Source of the DNA: CAZEJK01 sp964512045
Lineage (GTDB): Bacteria; Acidobacteriota; Thermoanaerobaculia; Thermoanaerobaculales; Sulfomarinibacteraceae
Length of the DNA stretch: 41,319 nucleotides
Reading direction: 5' to 3'
NCBI GenBank assembly: GCA_964512045.1
Contig: CAZEJK010000019.1
Location: forward strand, 1-41,319
Positions 39,500 to 41,319 of this stretch are shown here, one piece after another; the first letter of the stretch is position 1, and every line of letters starts with the position of its first letter. Below the pieces are notes generated by a model that worked only from the letters and a program-made list of their open reading frames with translations, was not told the DNA's origin and searched no databases. The translations under genes were made by a program, and so were the position numbers.

Positions 39500-41257
39500 A
39501 TGTCACTCAGATTCCGAACCCTGGTTCTCGTCCTTGTGCTGGCGATCGCACCGCTGGTTGCAGCCCAGGAGGCGCAGGTTCCGGTGGAGGAGCTCGTGCT
39601 GGACAACGGCATGCAGCTTCTCCTCGTCCAGCGCCCGGGCACACCATCCGTGGCGGCGGGGTGGGTCGCCCACGTTGGCTCCGCCAACGAGTCGTACGGC
39701 ACGACCGGCATGGCGCACCTGTTCGAGCACATGATGTTTAAGGGTACCGAGACGATCGGCACCGCCGACTACGAGCAGGAGCGACGGATCATCGACCGCC
39801 TCGACGAGATCCGCGCCGAGATGGAGACCGAGTACGAGAAGCTCCGAGTCGCCAAGCGACGGGGAGAGATCGAGGGCAACATCTACACACCTGAGGTGGA
39901 AACACCGCGCCTGACCGAGCTGCGGGCGGAGATGCGGCAGCTCCAGAAGGAGCAGAAGCAGTACATCGTGTCGACCGAGATCGACACGATCTACACCTCC
40001 CTCGGCGCCTCGGGCATGAACGCGGGCACCACCGAAGACTTCACCATGTACTTCATCACGGTGCCGCCGAACAAGATCGAGGCGTGGTTCTGGATGGAGT
40101 CCGATCGTCTTCTCCACCCGGTCTTCCGAGAGTTCTACTCGGAGCGCGACGTGGTTCGCGAGGAGCGACGCGTGCGGGTGGAGTCGACGCCGACAGGCCG
40201 CATCAATGAGCAGTTCGACGCGATGTTCTGGTCCTCGACCGTCTACCACCACCCTGTCATCGGCTGGCCATCGGATGTGGAGTCGATCCGTCGCGCGGAG
40301 GCGGAGCGGTTCTTCGACACCTACTACGCACCCAACAACATCACCGCGGCGATCGTCGGCGACTTCGACCGGGATCGCGTCGTCGAGCTGGCCGAGACCT
40401 ACTTCGGCCGGATCCCCCGCGGCGAGCAGGAGCCACCGCCGGTCGTCACCGAGCTCCTTCCACAGGCGCAGGAGCGACGGATGGACGCCGAGGCCGATAC
40501 CAATCCATCCGTCACCATCCGCTGGCATACGGTCCCGTTCGTGCACCGCGACGCGGCGGCGCTGGACATCCTCAGCGAGATCCTGAACGGGCGCACCGGT
40601 CGGCTGTATGAGGCGCTGGTCGAGACGGACGGGGGGATCGCCTCCGGAGAGCCGTACGCCTTCTCGTACCCCCGAAAGTACGCCGGCATGTTCGAGCTCG
40701 GCGCCGAGCTGGCGGACGGTCGCAGTCACGCGGAGCTCGAGTCGGCGCTACTGGCCGAGATCGCCACGATCCACGACCAGCCAGTCTCGGAGCGGGAGCT
40801 CGAGAAGGTCAAGAACCAGGTCCTGGCGAACTCGTTCCGGCGACTCCAGTCGAACTTCTTCCTGCTGCTTCAGCTCCTGATGTACGACGGCTTCGGAGAC
40901 TGGCGCCATCTGAACGCCTCGCCGGCGAAGCTGTCCGCGGTCACCGCCGAGGATATCCAGCGGGTGGCCAGCACATACCTGAAGCCCGAGCGCACGAACG
41001 TCCTGTGGCTACATCGCACCGCGGGGACGACTGCGGACCCGGAGATCGAGGCTCTGCCGGCCCAGGTCCAGCCGATGGTCCGCCAGGCGCTCGATCAAAT
41101 CCAAGCGTCCACGAACGTCGAGGAGCTGACGATGATGCTCACCCAGATGCAGGGCACGATCGAGCAGGCCCCGGAGCCGGTCCGCCCCGCGATCGAGCTG
41201 CTGATCTCGCGGATCCAGGACCGAGTCGACACGCTGCAGGCCGAGGAGGGGAACTGA
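39500..41257 (+). CDS. M16 family zinc peptidase (pitrilysin/insulinase type), exported
   Basis: 585 residues from ATG 39500 with GGAGGT upstream. Residues 1-23 are a signal peptide ending A-A-Q. The inverted zinc motif is H73-L-F-E76-H77 in 'GMAHLFEHMMFKGT'; 'ERDVVREERRVR' supplies the third ligand region. An insertion of about 80 residues (about 88-170, coiled coil, 'YEQERRIIDRLDEIRAEMETEYEKL') separates them, as in a known bacterial subgroup. 'TAAIVGDFD', 'WHTVPFVHRDAAALDILSEILNGRTGRLYEALV' complete the two halves. It probably works as a periplasmic heterodimer with the next gene. Confidence 0.93.
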   Translation: MSLRFRTLVLVLVLAIAPLVAAQEAQVPVEELVLDNGMQLLLVQRPGTPSVAAGWVAHVGSANESYGTTGMAHLFEHMMFKGTETIGTADYEQERRIIDRLDEIRAEMETEYEKLRVAKRRGEIEGNIYTPEVETPRLTELRAEMRQLQKEQKQYIVSTEIDTIYTSLGASGMNAGTTEDFTMYFITVPPNKIEAWFWMESDRLLHPVFREFYSERDVVREERRVRVESTPTGRINEQFDAMFWSSTVYHHPVIGWPSDVESIRRAEAERFFDTYYAPNNITAAIVGDFDRDRVVELAETYFGRIPRGEQEPPPVVTELLPQAQERRMDAEADTNPSVTIRWHTVPFVHRDAAALDILSEILNGRTGRLYEALVETDGGIASGEPYAFSYPRKYAGMFELGAELADGRSHAELESALLAEIATIHDQPVSERELEKVKNQVLANSFRRLQSNFFLLLQLLMYDGFGDWRHLNASPAKLSAVTAEDIQRVASTYLKPERTNVLWLHRTAGTTADPEIEALPAQVQPMVRQALDQIQASTNVEELTMMLTQMQGTIEQAPEPVRPAIELLISRIQDRVDTLQAEEGN

Positions 41258-41258
41258 G

Positions 41259-41319
41259 ATGCTCCATTCGAACGCTCCGCGCACCGTTTTCGTCACGATC
41301 CTCCTCGCCACGCTGCTGC
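41259..41319 (+). CDS. start of a second exported protein, probably M16 partner (partial)
   Basis: An ATG one base after the M16 stop, with GAGGAGGGG upstream, opens a frame that runs off the window after 20 codons. The residues seen (basic start then 'VFVTILLATLL') look like a signal peptide. M16 genes of this type often come in pairs, the second being the inactive subunit, but nothing diagnostic is visible yet. Confidence 0.6.
   Translation, partial: MLHSNAPRTVFVTILLATLL

Noticed and set aside
1..41319. tRNA, rRNA, CRISPR, phage or transposase genes, and toxin-antitoxin or restriction systems
   Set aside because: None was recognised on either strand; the gaps are short and accounted for.

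Overview
The window is a GC-rich stretch of chromosome from a Gram-negative (diderm) bacterium, probably a draft or metagenome assembly because a run of 10 N sits at 36039-36048. An outer-membrane LPS-assembly lipoprotein (LptE), lipoproteins, a CarD-type regulator, an MglA-type polarity GTPase and the gene order hrcA-grpE-dnaK-dnaJ-prmA-rsmE together fit Acidobacteriota (Thermoanaerobaculia/Holophagae-like) or a myxobacteria-like deltaproteobacterial lineage. This assignment is inference, since no rRNA is present. Almost everything is housekeeping. No tRNA, rRNA, CRISPR array, transposase or integrase was seen.

Layout, left to right. (1) 6-1614, minus strand: a tightly overlapped GAF - receiver - lptE unit. 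(2) 1627-11943: an accessory island holding one giant plus-strand gene (1948-11619, about 3.2 thousand residues) for a secreted multi-domain surface protein. It is flanked on the left by a decayed copy of the 3' part of rarA and on the right by a decayed copy of the 5' part of the GAF gene. (3) 11944-16269, minus strand: carD, a secreted coiled-coil protein, a TPR protein, a zinc-ribbon membrane protein, a class II aldolase-like protein and rarA. Without the island this operon would run directly into GAF-receiver-lptE. (4) 16421-17209, plus strand: a trmJ-like RNA methyltransferase. (5) 17409-20300, minus strand: alr, a family 2 glycosyltransferase and a PEGA protein. (6) 20609-21053, plus strand: an isolated small unknown protein behind a good promoter. 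(7) 21152-23638, minus strand: tatD, a double CDGSH protein, a secreted FN3-like protein and a receiver protein.

(8) 23726-30184, minus strand: the heat-shock operon hrcA-grpE-dnaK-dnaJ-prmA-rsmE, with an operator-like inverted repeat over the hrcA start. DnaK carries two unusual substitutions in its phosphate-binding loop. (9) 30281-31912, plus strand: an MglA GTPase with a long Ala/Glu/Pro-rich tail and a C-terminal domain. (10) 32155-35263, minus strand: an M49-like lipoprotein peptidase and a coiled-coil methyltransferase. (11) 35325-37745, minus strand: rpsF-rpsR-DUF2232-rplI with a structured leader. (12) 37816-39227, minus strand: coaX-pgsA. (13) 39500 to the end, plus strand: an M16 peptidase and the start of a second exported protein.

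The strongest unexplained signals are the duplicated, decayed GAF/rarA junction that brackets the giant surface-protein gene, the altered DnaK motif, the MglA fusion divergent from the heat-shock operon, and the small unknown protein at 20664. None of these amounts to a proven new system. Coordinates of starts are my choices, made from ribosome binding sites and overlaps.
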